From contig JAULBX010013318.1 in NCBI GenBank assembly GCA_032358255.1, positions 124,001 through 188,000 of the forward strand: a stretch of 64,000 nucleotides of DNA, written 5' to 3'. The position numbers and the translations under genes are program-made. A model generated the notes under the pieces. The model did not search any database. It worked only from the letters and a program-made list of their open reading frames with translations, and was not told where the DNA came from. This document shows positions 35,335-48,500 of this stretch, in pieces (positions within the stretch are counted from its first letter, which is position 1; every line of letters starts with the position of its first letter). Source of the stretch: Heterotrichella gracilis (taxonomy: Eukaryota; Sar; Xanthophyceae; Tribonematales; Xanthonemataceae).

Positions 35335-38113
35335 TCAACCCCTTGCCCTTGTTCTGCGGGTAACTGCACAGGTTCCTGTATCAGTGCCACGGTACGGCGG
35401 TTGCTGCTGCTCTTGGTCTGCAAGCCTTGGAGACTTCCGCTTCTTGATGCACTCTTTCTTCTCGACAGCCACCACCTTCACCTCAGCTGCTGTTGCTTTC
35501 TTGGCAAGCTTTTTCTTGCGCATCGTGGCTTGGCGCGTGCCACTGGTGGGCTCCAGCTTCAAGCTCCCTGCTGCGGTGCATCCATGGTCAGTACCAACGC
35601 GGCATGTGACATGCCACAAACCCAATACACCCCTTTCGCAAGCACCTATAAGAAAACATTGCGCGTTGCCCAACACGCAAGGTGACACAATCATGCCATA
35701 TTTCACCAACTGCATCCGCAGCGGCATTACAAACAACACCGTGGTAACTTGGCGCCTGCCCTACCTTCAAGGCGCTGCTCGTGCAGCCCCAGCGCCAGCT
35801 GCTGCAAGCTGAAGGCCTGGTAGGCGCTGCGCTTCACAGGCAGCAGCGGCCTGGTCCCACCGTACTTGTCATCCAGCCTGACGCGCTGTGCCTCGCGGGT
35901 GGATGGCAGCGGCTGCAGGCGGGTGCGGCGGACATGCCTGTGGCGGGACCAGGGCAGGGAGCCCAGCGCCTGCATCACCTCTGGCGGTGGGTCTTGAAGT
36001 GCGGTAGCCTGAGAGGGGTCACTGGACCTGCGGGGTGGCACATGCGCATGGCTGGCAAAAACGCCGTCAACAAGGAGGACAGTGTGACATTTGCCACAGG
36101 CATGGCCACCCAAGGCCTTAGAATGCAAGACTTGATGGCACATGCCTATAGGCAGCAGGTCCTTTATTGTGATGGATCGCATTTTGGCAATACACAGGTC
36201 TTTGTAAATGCATTCACAGACATGATCCGCTCATGGCCTGGCATTGAGCTGAAACACAGCAGTGCAGATTTATGTCATGTGCTACCGATGCACTCACAAT
36301 GATGTTGCTGAGCATTGCTGGAAGAAGTGTGCCTTGCAGCTGAGCTTCAAGAGTGCGCCGCCGCTCCTGTTGAGGACCTCTTCAAGGGTCTCTGCAGGTA
36401 TCAGCTACCAATTGTCAATATGTATATTTAGTAATATATTGTTGTTAGACGCTTACGCTGGTCAACAATCATAATTTGTCATTTAAAGCTGTTTACAGGC
36501 ATCTTTCATTCCCTTTTAAAATCTTAGTCAGACAATTTGAGTTAAAATTTCAGCAGGTATTAATTGTGCAAGTGTTACATACCTGTGGGCAAGAAAGTCG
36601 ACGTGAAACCAATGGATATGTAGGCCATCTCACCAGTTATCCTGTCAAATGGAAATAATTTCAAATAAATAAATCACGGAGATGAGCAGTGCGCTTCACC
36701 TACCAATAATTTGGCCCACACAAAATGTATGTCTAAAACCAGCATATATTCTTATGCAGGCAATTTCCGCCACCGCATACCTTGTTGCGCTGTTGTGGAT
36801 GCACAGAAAAGATGACATGGGCATCGACAGCACTGCCTGGTCCATCTCAGTGGCTGCGCTGCCTGACTCAGGGGCCCAGTGAATGCCTTGGCATTGCCTC
36901 TGCCATTCATCCTTTAGGCACAACAGGTACGTCCCATGCACGCTCATGTCAGCAAGCCAAACAGAAGCCTGTGAATGGTTGCGTTCCCCTGCCGCAAGTA
37001 GCTTGTCAGACATTTCATCAGCTTGTCCTGACATGACGGGCTGCTGGCCATGGAGCTGGTTTGCTTGGGGCCCCACTGGTGCACATCTGGTTGCCTGGCA
37101 GAAGACAGGAGTTTCAAAGTTTAACAAAATGCGTTCATGTGGATGGCCTGTTACCCAAAGTCATAATAATATGTAGTGTATTACACTGCACATTTTACAT
37201 TGGGGTACAATCGGGGTGCATCATGTCTCTCAGCAATGCTAAACATCAGATGCGCGCGCAAACTTGAGTGGACATTTTTTATTGTAAAAATGTGCCTCAG
37301 CATACCAGCAGCATGAAGTGACCTCTTGAGGCCAGCTTTGACGGGACAGTTATGGTTGCCAGAATGTCTCTCCCAGCCGTGACATTGCGCCCTGTCATCA
37401 GCAACGCTTTTGTAGGTTTATGTGTGCCACACACAGCGTCACCAAACAGGTTTTGCTGCACAGGATCCAGGTCACAAGGTGAGGCATGCTGGCTTTGCGC
37501 TGCCACGGGTGCTGCAGCATTTATGCTCCGTTTCACCACTGCACATGCTGCATCCTTGACCCTGCAGGTGAAAATTACTTCATTCAACAGGTATCTCGCA
37601 TCATATCATATGGGAAGTGCAGTTGGCATGCCTATGGAAGCACCTTGGCCCACGATGCACCTGGTCCTGCTCAGTCTTTGACCATTGTCTTTGCATGAGA
37701 AAGCAGGCTGTTGGCCATAGTATGTATGTATTACATGGGTTTTGGGCATATGGGATTTTGGGTTTTTGGCATATGTCTGTCTTGACGTACTTCACATTTT
37801 CAGGGACAGCTTGTCAGCTGTCCAATTAATGAACTGCTGTGAATTTGATGCAACTTGCATAACACAACTGATAGTGCCATGCTGTGCAATTGCAGTCTGA
37901 AGCACGCGTGCTCTGGCCAAGACCAGGGCATTGACATCCTTGTGATTCATTAGTGAACTAGCTGGTTCAGAACCAACAACATCATTCAGTCAAAGTTTGC
38001 CTCCCATGACCACTGCAGTGGGCAGGGCAAAATACTTACACTGGGGACAAGACAGGATGCACCAGCACCAGGTTGCCAATAACCTCAGGATGTGCCACAC
38101 TGTGCTCTTGCAT
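35335..38113 (-). CDS. Unidentified eight-exon gene with basic nuclear-type C-terminus
   Basis: Exons chain in phase without exception: 38113(or 38125)-38040, 37957-37796, 37561-37306, 37094-36781, 36641-36583, 36391-36298, 36027-35765, 35570-35335. From the ATG at 38113 this gives 485 aa. Borders are good (GTAAGT, GTATGC, GTATGT, GTGAGT donors; CTGCAG, TGCCAG, GACAG acceptors). Recognisable segments: VAHPEVIGNLVLVHPVLSP, VKDAACAVVKRSINAAAP, KALLMTGRNVTAGRDILA, ASVWLADMSVHGTYLLCL, ITGEMAYISIGFTSTFLPT, and a Lys/Arg-rich end with KKECIKKRKSPRLADQ that looks like a nuclear localisation signal. I recognise no domain. An upstream exon is possible, because the first exon stays open to a TTTAG acceptor-like site near 38153. 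The + strand frame at 35781-36302 is its shadow. Composition is less GC-rich than in neighbouring genes. Confidence 0.6.
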
Positions 38114-39569
38114 GGCACTAGCAATCTGTAACACCAGCCTCCTGCGCCAGTGACGTCTTGAAGACTAAAGTCTCCGAGAATCAAGTTCGGAAGTTAGTTC
38201 ACGTCGTCCTCAGACTGTCAGCCTGACGTTTGCACCACCGTTGAAATGGCTGCCAGCGGTGAAAGCTCTGAGCAAATTGCATTGAGTGAAAAAGAGGAAA
38301 CTCTTCAGACGAATGTTCCACCGTCACGGTGTGTGTAGTGAACAGCACAGGCAGTTTTGCAACACAGTGAGTAGCAGTTCGAGTGTTGGTAACGGTTGGT
38401 GTATCTTCGTACTCGCCAGTGGCACACTGCATACTCGCCACACTGTAACGGTTTGGAAGGTACAGTACCAGGTACTGTACCTCATACGTTTAAAATAGTT
38501 AATTATGCCACTGGGGTGATGACACCCTGGTGACTGTGGCTGCAAGCTGTCTGACATGACGTTCAGCTCATGGAAGTTGACTGGTGTGGGATCCCTCAGC
38601 ATCATGATCATCGGATGCCATTGGCCCACAGGGCAGGGCAGGGCATCAGATGGCAGGGGCCCTGCCGCATCAGATGGCAATTCTTTCCAATTCCCTTATT
38701 AAGGGATTTGATAAAGGAAGCTTCTGCCTGTCTTTCCGGAACTCTTAAGAGGGCCATGGCATCATGATCATGGTGATTCAACAATATCCGTTGTTACAAG
38801 AACATATCAGAAGTATATACAAAGTGGATAAGGCGCAAACCCATGCGCATAGCCCTCTGAGGCACACAAACCAGTGAATCGCGTAAACGCCAGGCTGGAA
38901 TAATTCAGGACCGTCTCTTCTAGGCTCAATAGACACCATGGCAATTGGATATGCAATGCCATGTCATCATTGATCCCAGGGAGGGCCTCATGCTCACGTC
39001 AACGTCAACGTCAGGGATTCAGACAGCTAGTCAGTCATGGAAAAGATTTTGAAACCCATGTAGGCTAAGCAACTGGTTCAAAATGACCGCAATGAGCAGG
39101 GTCACCAACGTCCCACATGCTTCACAATTTCAAAAAAGCCTTCATTGCATCCATAATGAAGAACGAGTATTTTTCTGTCTTGAACCCATGCAGCCTTGAG
39201 GACCTGCCATGAAGTGTCCTTGATGTTCACCGGGCTGCTCAAAGACTGGTCTAATCCCCATCGTCAAGCAATTCTCAATGCTGACCATCCCATCCCCGCC
39301 TGACCCTCGCCAACCCCTTTAACTTGCCCTCACTCCGTCACATTGTGCCTCGGTAACCACCATCATCCGCAGCCGGCGCGGTCCATGAATGCACATCCGC
39401 CTGCCACCCCGCTGCATGTGCAACCGTCTTCACCTCTTGCGCTGGCCTGGCATGCCATTGACCAACCCCGTCTACCGTCTTGAAGGTAGCACAAGCAACC
39501 ACTGGCCAGCTGCCATGCCTGCCTGTACCTGGCACAAAGGCCTACCAGCACACGGCCCCCACGCCCCCC
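38114..39569. other. Intergenic region, no secure gene (1.46 kb)
   Basis: A leftward frame from an ATG at 38432 (about 77 codons) could be a first exon of the unidentified gene, but no donor in the right phase was found. The rest shows no coding signal. It is AT-richer than average and also holds the 3' end region of the PDR transporter gene. Confidence 0.45.
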
Positions 39570-42500
39570 TCATCTTGACTGGAAGTTGCAGTATCGTATG
39601 GCCACCGCTGACGTGACCCTGAAGAACATCATGTAGGCCAGCACGATGGCCAGGCACCAGAACTGCAGCCCGTAGTTGTAGCCAAAGTATTGGGTCATGA
39701 AGGTAGACAGGCCAACCACCTGCACGGCAAGTACATCCAACATTATTTCCCCAGGGATGGGGAAATAGGCCAGGGTGGACGGGTCAGTAGCACCAAGCGA
39801 CTGCCATCAGCTACAGCCCTTGCTGCACCGGCAGCCTGCGGTGCATTATCACCATGCACCCTGACAGCCAACGATCGTTGCCAACCCACACCACCTCCTC
39901 CTTGCAATACCTGCTGTGCAGACACAGTGGCAGATGCCGCACGGTCTTTCGCGCCTCAGCAGAAACAAACAAGCACTGTGGCTAAATGTAAATGCAATGG
40001 GGTTAGCGCACTGCATTGCCCCGCAGCAGCGCACCTGTCCGCTTGGCAGCGTGACCGGCGTGTCCCCATCGAGCTGCGTGGTTGCAAAGCCCTGTATGAT
40101 CCAGGTGGTGGGCACGATGCGGTTGAGCCACTTCCAGCCCTGGGGTATGAGCGGTGTGGGCACCAGGAAGCCGTTGAAGATGAGCCACAGCTGGTTCATC
40201 ACTGCGGGGAGAGGGGAGGGAGAGGGAGCGTGCTCAGTTCCTTGCTCCAATGCCAAGTGACACATCCTCAAAACGATGCATGATTTGCAGTGCATGGGTT
40301 AGGACCTAATCGTGAATCATTTGACAGAAGAATGGGGTTGCGCAAATGCGTATAAATTTGTCTCACATACCCCGTATATACTCATTGTTAAAGCGTATAT
40401 GGTTGGCTTTCCACACATATGAACCTGCACAGCCTATTGTAATAGGTCCATAGACTCCTTTAACCCTCTGCAATGCCCAGCTGCACAAGGGCATGCACCG
40501 TAGTTGCTCAACCAGCAGTCAAACCCCACAAAATGAAATTGTCATTATTCATATTCATGACTCATGCTCATGACTCAATACTCAGTACTCATACATATGA
40601 CTCAGCTCGACGTTTTGCGTTCGGAACAAGTGCAAACACTGTGCAAACATATCCGTCTAGCTGTCAGATGCGAAGAAACGTTCGTATAGAGCCTTCTATT
40701 TCTCAACAGGGTGTCTCTAGCAGTAGAAAACGGCCGTAAGGGGTGCATGCATGCACATGCACATATACGTACATTGCAGTGGCTTTTGCACATGTACAGC
40801 GTATATACGTATACGCAACACTACAGAAGAAGCATGCAATATAAATTGGCTTGCCATCATAGAGGTTGCCTAATTGCTAGGCGGGTCAGGGAGCCTGCCG
40901 GGCAGGAAAAATAGTTATTTTGATGAGGGTCCAGTGTTGGCAGATATGCTTGCTTTTTGAGCCCATGCATGCACAGGTCAGATTGACAGCAATCGCAGGA
41001 CGAGGGTGTGAGGGGGTTGACACGGGAGAGGGTGTGCGAGCAGTGCTGAGTGCTGATGAATAGTGGTGCGTCGAGGCATGTTATAGTGTGATAAGGGTTG
41101 AGTGTTGCGCACTTGCTCCCAGCATCATTGCCAGCGGCTGCGAGGGCGTGATGAACACCAGGAACTGCCCGAAGAAGGTGTACATGCAGATGCACTGGAA
41201 GAACATGAGCATGTAGTAGAAGAAGCGCCAGGCATCGGGCACAAACCCAATCATCCAATATGTAATGGGGACGAACACAAGCGCCTGCACAGGGAGAGGG
41301 GGAATGGTAAGCATGCGCGGCAGAGTTGCATGTGTGGCCTATGTGATCTGCATCCAGCAAGTGTCGCAGGATGATCTATGTGCAAGCCTGAAGTGCCCGC
41401 TACACCTTCATACGCCCGCGCCATCAGCAGGCATGCACAAGGAGCACCTGCCAACATGCAGCATCATGCACCTGCCACAACAGCCACTTTCAGGGGCGGT
41501 GGAAGCCAAGCTACAACCAGGCTACAACTGTGGGCAGCAAGGACAGCAGATGCATAACTCAAGAAGACATCCGCACATCTTGTGGTACTGATACCCAGGG
41601 GACCGTTATTTCTCCCATCCCCTCACCCCCACATCCACCCCCACCTGCACCGCCAGGTACGGCGCCTCCACCCCCCCCGATGCAATGGTCCATGGCAGCG
41701 CCGAGTACATTGACGCCGCGTGCTCCCTGTAGTACACCCCCCGCTCCAGCGCCACCACCGGCTGCACCGTCATGAGGTTGAACATGCCCTGGAACATGGA
41801 GGTGGAGAACAGCAGGCCCATCACGTTCTGAACGTCGCCGATGCCGGCACCTGGGGGCAGGGAGGGATGGGGTGATGGGGCCGCAAGGACTAATGGCAGC
41901 AGCAGGGCGCAGTTTTTTTGGGGGGGCTGAAACTTAATTAAATTTTTTTTGTGTGTATATCCAAGCAATCAAAAAAGAGATGCTGTACACAAAAGCCTAA
42001 AACGACCAAAAACTTTGTGCACAGAAAAAACAGTACTATTTGAACAGCGATCTCTGCAGAATTGGGAGGTGCACGGCAATTTCCAAGCAGTGCGAGAATT
42101 CCCTCCAGGCGCCACCCACCTTGCGCCGGCAGCTGTCCCTTGTTGAAGTACATCGACCCGTAGATGAGCGCGATGGCCACCGTCATGATGAAGCGCGTGA
42201 GGTTGTAGTTGGGAGAACGCCAATAGGAGCGCAGCGAGCGCCGCATGAGCACCAGGGCCTGCGCGCCCATGCTGGTGGCGTGCGCGTGGCGGAAGGTGAG
42301 CGGGGCGTGGGTGGCTGCCCCCTGGCTGATCAGGCCCTCGGCGGTGGCGTCAACCTGATGCCGCAGGGCGCTGTCCTGCAAGGTGGAAGGGGGGATTGGT
42401 GACTATTTATTTAGTTGCTTGATGGCGTTGCAGTTGGACAGAAAGGTTTGCACTCTTCCCTGCATGCCTTGCACCAACACCAACACTAAGACCAGTCGTC

Positions 42501-45500
42501 TGTTGGCGAGTCCAGACCTGCATATGCCATCTATGCACCCAGGATGGATTCATGGGAGGAGTGTCATAATCATGCCCTTACCCTGACAAGTACAAAAGAT
42601 ATAAGCATGATCTATTCCTCTTTCTTATTTTTCTTTAAAGGAAATATAATTCAATTTGAAACCAGTTAAGATGAGACAAACCATCCTCTCGTCTACACGA
42701 TAGGTAAGTATATAAAGTTCCCCCCCGGCCAGCGCACCTGGTACACTTGCGGGAAGTCTGTCTCCGCCGCCTCAAATGCCGTTGACATGGACCCCCCCGT
42801 CACCTCGAGCATCCAGGTGGCGGGGTTGTAGCCGGCGCTGATGGGTGCAACCCCGGGGATTGCCTCCAGGTAGGAGATGAGGTCGCAGCTCTCGCGGCCA
42901 AGGGGGCCAAAATAGGTCAGGCGCCCGCCGCGCTGGGGAGAGGGGAACGGGGGGGAAGAGGTCAATGGAAAGGGGGGGTGTGGATATGACAAGTCCATGC
43001 ATGTCGACTGGGCTCTTCATTGCACATCAACAGCCAATTTCTGGCAAAATCACAGGGCAATAACACCAATTGAGGCATTGTATCTGGGTAAAGTTTGCCA
43101 AAGTCTCAACATCAGTACACACTTGACACATTGTTTGACAGTGTGGCACCCGCACCCACCCTGCCACCCACCTGCAGCAGCACCATTGCATCGAAGGACT
43201 CGAATATGTCGATTGAGGGCTGGTGGATTGTGACCAGCACCGTGCGGCCGCTGTCGCACACCTTGCGCACCGAGCGGATGACGATGGCGGCACTGCGGGC
43301 GTCGAGGCCTGGGGACAAGGAGGGTGTTGTGAGTGACCTGAGCACAACCCTTGGCCGTAAAGGCGCTTGTGAGAACCCTAACCATCTGTATCATAAGCCT
43401 AGCCACAAGCCCTACCTGATGTCGGCTCGTCCATGAACACCACGCTAGGGTTTGCCACCAGCTCCACAGCGATGGTCAGGCGCTTGCGCTGCTCAACACT
43501 CAGGCCTGCACCATGGTTAGGGTTCAGGGTTAGGTTAGGGTTTGGCCATGGTCTGTGAAACGATTTCAGGCTTTCCACCTGCTGGTAAGCACGGACCAGC
43601 TGCTTCCAGCAGGAGTGCTTTCACCCAGGCTGCTGGAAGCCTGGAGACAATCGGCACATAAGGTATGTGCAACATGACAAACGCCATTTTTGGCACAATG
43701 TGTTTTTCCTCCTTCCCTTTTTGGCCAACAGAAAGAATTGCAAGCACCGCAATAACACGAACAAAGAGAGAGAAAAAATACATGTCACGTTTTTTACCCC
43801 ATGGGGCGACACTCCCACCCAACCACCCCACCCACCTGACACGTTTGGCTCCCCCACCATCATGTCCTGCAGCTTGGTGAGCTCAACCATCTCCAAGGTC
43901 TCATCGATCACAGCAGCCTGCTGGGCTTTGAGCGCAGGATCCAAGCGCAGGGCAGCAGAGAACCAGAGCGCCTCGCGCACCGTGGTGTGCGGCGAGTGGA
44001 TGTCGGTTTGCTCCACGTAGCCCACCACGCGTGCCCAGGTGCGCTGGTCCTTGGGGTAGCCTGGTACGTGGGGGACGGGGGTCGAGATTAGGCTTTTAGG
44101 GTTGGGGTTGGGGAGGCAATCGCCTCATTGACCCAGTTCCCGCTGCCAGGTGAGGGCATCAACCTCATTCGCACGGATTCAGTATCCTACAATGCTGGGC
44201 AGCAGCAATGTGCCCCTCCCTTGCCCCCACTCCCACCCTCGCGCAAACTGCACAACTCCCTTCCCTGCCCTCACCGTTGACCAGAATGTCCCCCTTGACC
44301 ACCCCCTGCGTCTTTCGCCCCGCGATGACGTCCATGAGCGTGGTCTTGCCCGCACCGCTGCCGCCCATCAGCGCCGTCAGCACCCCAGGCTGCGAGTACA
44401 GAGTAATCCCCTTGAGCAGCTCAAGCATGCCGCTGGTGTCGCCAGAGTCGGGGTGGGTGGCGTTCTTGCCGCCTGCGGGAAGGCATAATGGGTAGGAAAC
44501 TGCGACAAAATTGGGGGTGGGTGGGTGGGGATGAATATCCATGTGAGAATGGATGGGGCGTGCGAAGGGGGACAGGTGTGCGCCTGCCGATAGATGCTGC
44601 TGCACTCTCCCACCTGGCCTTGGTTTGTGCGCATTCCAGCAAAACCGTCCAGCCAGACCAGCATTAACATTTTTGGGTTGTATAACAAATGCAAACCCGG
44701 CACTCTCCCCCCAATTTTATTTTAATGGGGGCTCTGTTTATTTTTTTGGCTGACAGGGCAAAAAAGACCTGAGTGGAGCAGGGCCCACCCATGCACTAAC
44801 TCCCCACCTGGCATCTGCACGTAGTACTTGAGCCCCCTGCACACCATGGTGACGGGGGTGAAGGGCAGGCTGGTGACGGCGGTGGGGCGCATGAAGGAGT
44901 GGGGGGGCGCAAGGGAGGCGTGGCTGGTGGGGGCAGCCAGGGGGGGCAGCTCACCCTCCTCCGGAATGGTGGGGGGGGGCTGGGAGTCGATGGAGCGCAG
45001 GCTCTCTGCAACGGAACACAGGGGGTGGTCATGATGCAGTCACAAGGCGGCACACAGGGGGTGGTCATGCTGCAGTCACAAGGCGGCACAACAAGCAGAG
45101 GGAAATGAGCAGGACGGTGTCTTGGTCCACCATCCATTGAGACACAGGCGGCCAAGGAATGCCCATCCAGGCCACACAGCCAGCCCACACAGAACACTGA
45201 CACCTGTCACCTCCACACTGGGCGACCCATACGAGGTTCTCGCCACCATCAACCCTGCAGGGGTTACCGATTCAGGCCACAACACCTTTCCCCCTTGTTT
45301 TCCCTTGCACACACACAAACACACCCCTGTCCCACTGCATTGCACACACATCTTCCCTTACCTTGCACCTCCGATGCCTGCTCCTGCATGGCCTCCTCCC
45401 GCTCCTTCCTGCGCTCCAGCGTACCCTCCACAGTCCCCGCCACGCTGGGTTGGGGCACAGGCGGGCGCGTGAGTGTGAGTGCCACCACCGCACCCCCGCT

Positions 45501-48500
45501 CAGCACCACAAAGAACCCCAGCAGGTAGGCCACAGCCACCCACACCCACCAGGTTTGGGTTTGGAAGGCAAACTGGGACATGGCGGCCTGCGGCGGTTGG
45601 GTGTGGTGGTGGGTGAGGGGAGGTGGTCATGGTGGGGGATGGGTATGGCTGGTGGTACAGCACTGGGTCTTGGGCTGCTGACCACTAGGGTCAAAGGGAG
45701 GACAAATGACATGGCATGTAGGGATATTGCGGGGTACCAAATGGATATCGATTACAATGTAATGCACACTGCCCTACACCTGTTGCACCCAAAGCACCGC
45801 AGGCCCTGCAATGTGCATGTGCCACCACCAGCCCCATGCACCACCTGCCCTCACTCGCCATTTGCAAAGTCCAGCGACACCGGCCCCAACCACCTACACC
45901 AATCCCCCCTACACCTCACCTCGCCCACCGTGACCCCCTGCGCCTCAACCCTAAACGTCTAAACCCCGAACCCTACACCCTCACCTCGCCCACCGTGACC
46001 CCCGTCGCCTTAACCCTAAACGCCTAAACCCCAAACCCTACACCCTCACCTCGCCCACCGTGACCCCCGGCGCCACCTCCGCCGACCACCTGCCCCCATT
46101 CATCTCGTTCACCACCAGCGCACGCAGCGCATACGAGAAAGGCGACAGCCAGTAGGCCCAGATCCACCACCCGGGTATGGATGTGCGGATGAGCGAGAAC
46201 CCCGATGTGAGCACCAGGATGAGCAGGGTGAGTGAGGCTGCTGCGTTGCCCACTGTCTGTGAGGGGCAGGCGCAGGCGATGAAGCGGAACAGGGAGGACT
46301 GGGCCAGGCTGCAATACAGAAATATTAAATAGTATACTAGAAATTCAAATAAGAAAACAGGGAGGACAGGGCCAGGCTGCGGGGGAGGGGGAGGGTGGTG
46401 GGATGGGGGGTCAAGCCTAAACCCTGAAAACCCTAAACCCAATGACCAGCCAATAAGTTTGAGCACGGTGGAATGGGTCAAGCAGGGCATGAAAGGTAGA
46501 TGACTTGATGTGGCCAGCCTCGTGCAGCCTTGTACATGTGGCAAGTAGCTATGCGGTGTCAGGACCCAGCATGTGTGCTGCCAGTTCTGGTGCAACACGT
46601 GCTGGATCCTGACGCCACACAGCTACTGCCGCATAGGCACTGAATGGGGCTAGCCATATTGAGCCCTCGACCAGTAATGCCCTGCTTGACCCGATGCTGA
46701 GCATCACACAAAGCCATTCCAACGTTGGCAATCATTCCAGCTTGACATTCTCAATAACATGTTAATGTCAATAATGTGGTGGTGAGGTGGACGAGGGGCG
46801 ATGCCATGATTGTGTCCATCCCAGCCCGGCAGCACCGCCGCAATCCACGTCCAGTACAGTCCTTGATCCCCTCACCCAGACCTACAATCGTACTTTTGAA
46901 TCCTTGTTCTGAACATGAGTGCAACCATAGCGAGCAGTCCACCACTCCAGCATGTTTGGGACACAACATGTTCTTGTAGGCTCATTGGTAGGCCCCCATT
47001 TATTCTGTGTCCAAACAGCCACCTAGTTGGCGTTCATTGTCTACAGAAAGGACACCCCTGCCCTCAACCCACCCACCCTGCCCCCCAGCACCCGCTGGAC
47101 TGCTTGTGCAACCCAGTCCCCGGCCCCCCACCCCCGCCTCCCCACCTTGCGCAGCACAGCACCAGCACGAAGATCAGGAACTTGTCCACCTCCCGCGTGA
47201 AGTTTGCCATGAAGTACACGATGATGGAGTAGAGCACGCTCTCGGCAATGGAGTATGGCAGCTGGGTCAGGGTCTGAGCCAGCAGCCAAGCGTGGGGAGG
47301 GTAGAAGTGATTGTCGCGCTGTTTGAAGAAAACCCTGGGGGAGGGTTTCGGGTCGATGGTCGATGGTGATATGGTCAGGTTCAAGGGGGGAGGGGTGGCA
47401 TGTGGTCTGCTAATTGGCAGCACGGCAAAGGTACCACCTCACACCTACTACACCCTCGGCAAGTACAAAACAACAAAGAAAGCTTGCATATTTTGCAAAG
47501 CTTGCTGTGCTGTTTTGTAATTGCCTGGGAGTGGTAGGTGTGAGGTTCTATCCTTGCCATGCTGCCGACCAGCTAAGCACATCATCCTTGATTTCATCTC
47601 GAAGCTGCTGAGGGCAATGAGGCCGGCCATTTGCATCCCATTTTGCCACCAGCTCAGGCGCCCTCACTTCTTTTTATATACCCTACTCACTACTTGTTTA
47701 TCGTTTATTTGATGAGCACACAGGCAAACATGCGCCACACACGCTGTGCGGTGCAGGCACCCCATCCCCACCCCCCAAACCCCCGCCTCACCGCTTTGTC
47801 TGGAAAATGAACTGCGCCTGCGGCATTGACCCGAATGCGATGAACATGATTGACAGGAAGGACACGGCAAAGAACTCGCGTGCGCTGTTCACGCTTGGCT
47901 GCAGGTTGAAGAACATGGATCCAATGATGAGGCCCATCACAACAACCTGCAGGGGGGGAGGAGGCAGATGTTCGGACGTGTACCGTATCACCAGGGGTGT
48001 TAAAACATATAAATCAGGAATCCTAAACACCTCTGGTAACACTCATATGATGATGAACGGTGCGAGTACGAATGCCAGCATGGATCAATAAAAAACGAAA
48101 AGGTAAATCACGAACACGTATATCTGATGACGGGGTTCAGCAATCTCGAGGGGAAGTTTGGGCACCATTACATGTGCTGACACAGGCACTGGGTTGGAGA
48201 TGACCACGAGAGACACAGAGTATGCCATAGTGTGTCAGCATTGTAGTGCCATACCCTCCTGTCATGCAAGCTGCATGCGGTCTACACCAAGTCACATGCC
48301 ATAGTTGTGTGGTATGTGAGGGTCGTCATCAAACCCTATTGGCCCCTTCCCCCCCACCTGCGCCACCCCCACCCCCCTCCTCACCTGCACCACCCGCATG
48401 CGCGCAAACTTCTTGTCCCGCAGCAGCAGCACCATCTGGCGGCGCGAGGCAGCGATGATGGAGGCCCAGTGGCCCAGCGCATAGCGGGTGTATACAAGCG

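Noticed and set aside
35781-36302. Rightward open frame of 173 codons with plausible-looking sequence
   Set aside because: The opposite strand carries a chain of in-phase exons with good splice borders through the same DNA; the + frame is its shadow.
37601-37795. Small extra exon (about 37690) between exons 2 and 3 of the unidentified gene
   Set aside because: Direct joining of the neighbouring exons already keeps phase, and the extra exon would break it unless a 15-nt form is assumed.
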